Source of the DNA: CAYQAJ01 sp964415245
Lineage (GTDB): Bacteria > Planctomycetota > Planctomycetia > Pirellulales > Pirellulaceae
NCBI GenBank assembly: GCA_964415245.1
Contig: CAYQAJ010000330.1
Coordinates: 1-5,362 of the forward strand
DNA: 5,362 bases
Direction of reading: 5' to 3'
The notes under the pieces are model-generated. The model ran no database searches. It had not been told where the DNA came from and saw only the letters and a list, made by a program, of their open reading frames with translations. Shown one piece after another: positions 5,106 through 5,362 of this stretch (positions are counted from its first letter, which is position 1; each line of letters opens with the position of its first letter). A program made the translations under genes and the position numbers.

Positions 5106-5362
5106 ATGTCGATCATCTACCGCAAGAAACGAGTGGCCGAGGAGATCGCGCGGCGACCGTTCACGTACTCGCTTCGCTCGCTCTTCTTTCTCGCCCCGTT
5201 GTGCGCGATTCTGCTCTGGCCGGGCGTTTCCGCGGTGCTCAAAGCCTATGCATTCGGCACGGTGCTTCTGGTGGCGGGACTGGTCGCTTTCCCCACCGCG
5301 AGGCGATCGCACGGCGCTCTGATCGGCAGCGTGTTGGCCGTCGTGTACGGGCTGCTCATCAT
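5106..5362 (+). CDS. Hypothetical membrane protein (C-terminus outside window)
   Basis: An ATG at 5106 opens a frame that runs off the right edge after 85 codons. There is no in-frame start further upstream before a TAA at 5052-5054. GGTGA (5097-5101) lies 4 nt before the ATG and can serve as the ribosome site. Residues 1-20 are basic and hydrophilic (YRKKRVAEEIARR), then hydrophobic segments follow at about 25-44, 47-63 and 70-85. The positive N-terminus suggests it stays in the cytoplasm. I do not recognise the family. It is transcribed away from the nfeD-floA genes and there is no sign it belongs with them. The fact that the frame stays open with a clear membrane-protein pattern supports it being real. 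Confidence 0.65.
   Translation, partial: MSIIYRKKRVAEEIARRPFTYSLRSLFFLAPLCAILLWPGVSAVLKAYAFGTVLLVAGLVAFPTARRSHGALIGSVLAVVYGLLI

Noticed and set aside
4841..5312. Minus-strand open frames in and beyond the divergent region
   Set aside because: They overlap the start of the plus-strand membrane gene, have Arg/Ser/Pro-rich products and no ribosome site.

Overview
The window is GC-rich DNA (clearly above 60 % by eye) from a bacterium, most likely a member of the Planctomycetota. That assignment is inference. It rests on the combination of a very long double-domain NfeD, a short NfeD and FloA, followed by a small Q/P-rich protein, and on the loose spacing between co-directional genes. There are no RNA genes, CRISPR arrays, insertion sequences or phage genes.

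Layout. Four genes run on the minus strand, read from right to left. (1) 4577-2337 is a 746-residue exported and membrane-anchored NfeD-type protein with two successive ClpP/crotonase-like domains, five membrane segments and a C-terminal OB fold. (2) 2135-1533 is a 200-residue short NfeD with three membrane segments and an OB fold. (3) 1282-251 is FloA, the bacterial flotillin-like SPFH protein. (4) 188 to beyond position 1 is the start of a small protein with a charged, Ala/Gln-rich N-terminus and QQGYP repeats. On the right edge, 5106 to beyond 5362 is the start of a divergent plus-strand membrane protein of unknown function. A 528-bp non-coding divergent region (4578-5105) separates the two directions.

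How the genes fit together. NfeD and SPFH/flotillin proteins are classic genomic partners, as in Bacillus yqeZ-floA. They organise membrane microdomains, with the NfeD OB fold thought to contact the SPFH protein. Here two NfeD paralogues precede one FloA, so the window looks like a membrane-microdomain cassette, with the small repeat protein as a possible extra member. Long gaps (201 and 250 bp) inside the cassette hold promoter-like sequences, suggesting sub-operonic control rather than one tight operon.

Most interesting observations. Both ClpP-like domains of the long NfeD seem to have lost the catalytic Ser, which suggests a pseudoprotease. A matched 32-bp element (24/32 identical, same internal spacing) lies over a -10-like box upstream of both the long nfeD and floA. 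The floA-to-small-gene spacer contains TGCA four times at an exact 7-nt interval. The small downstream protein carries two different hexapeptide repeat tracts.
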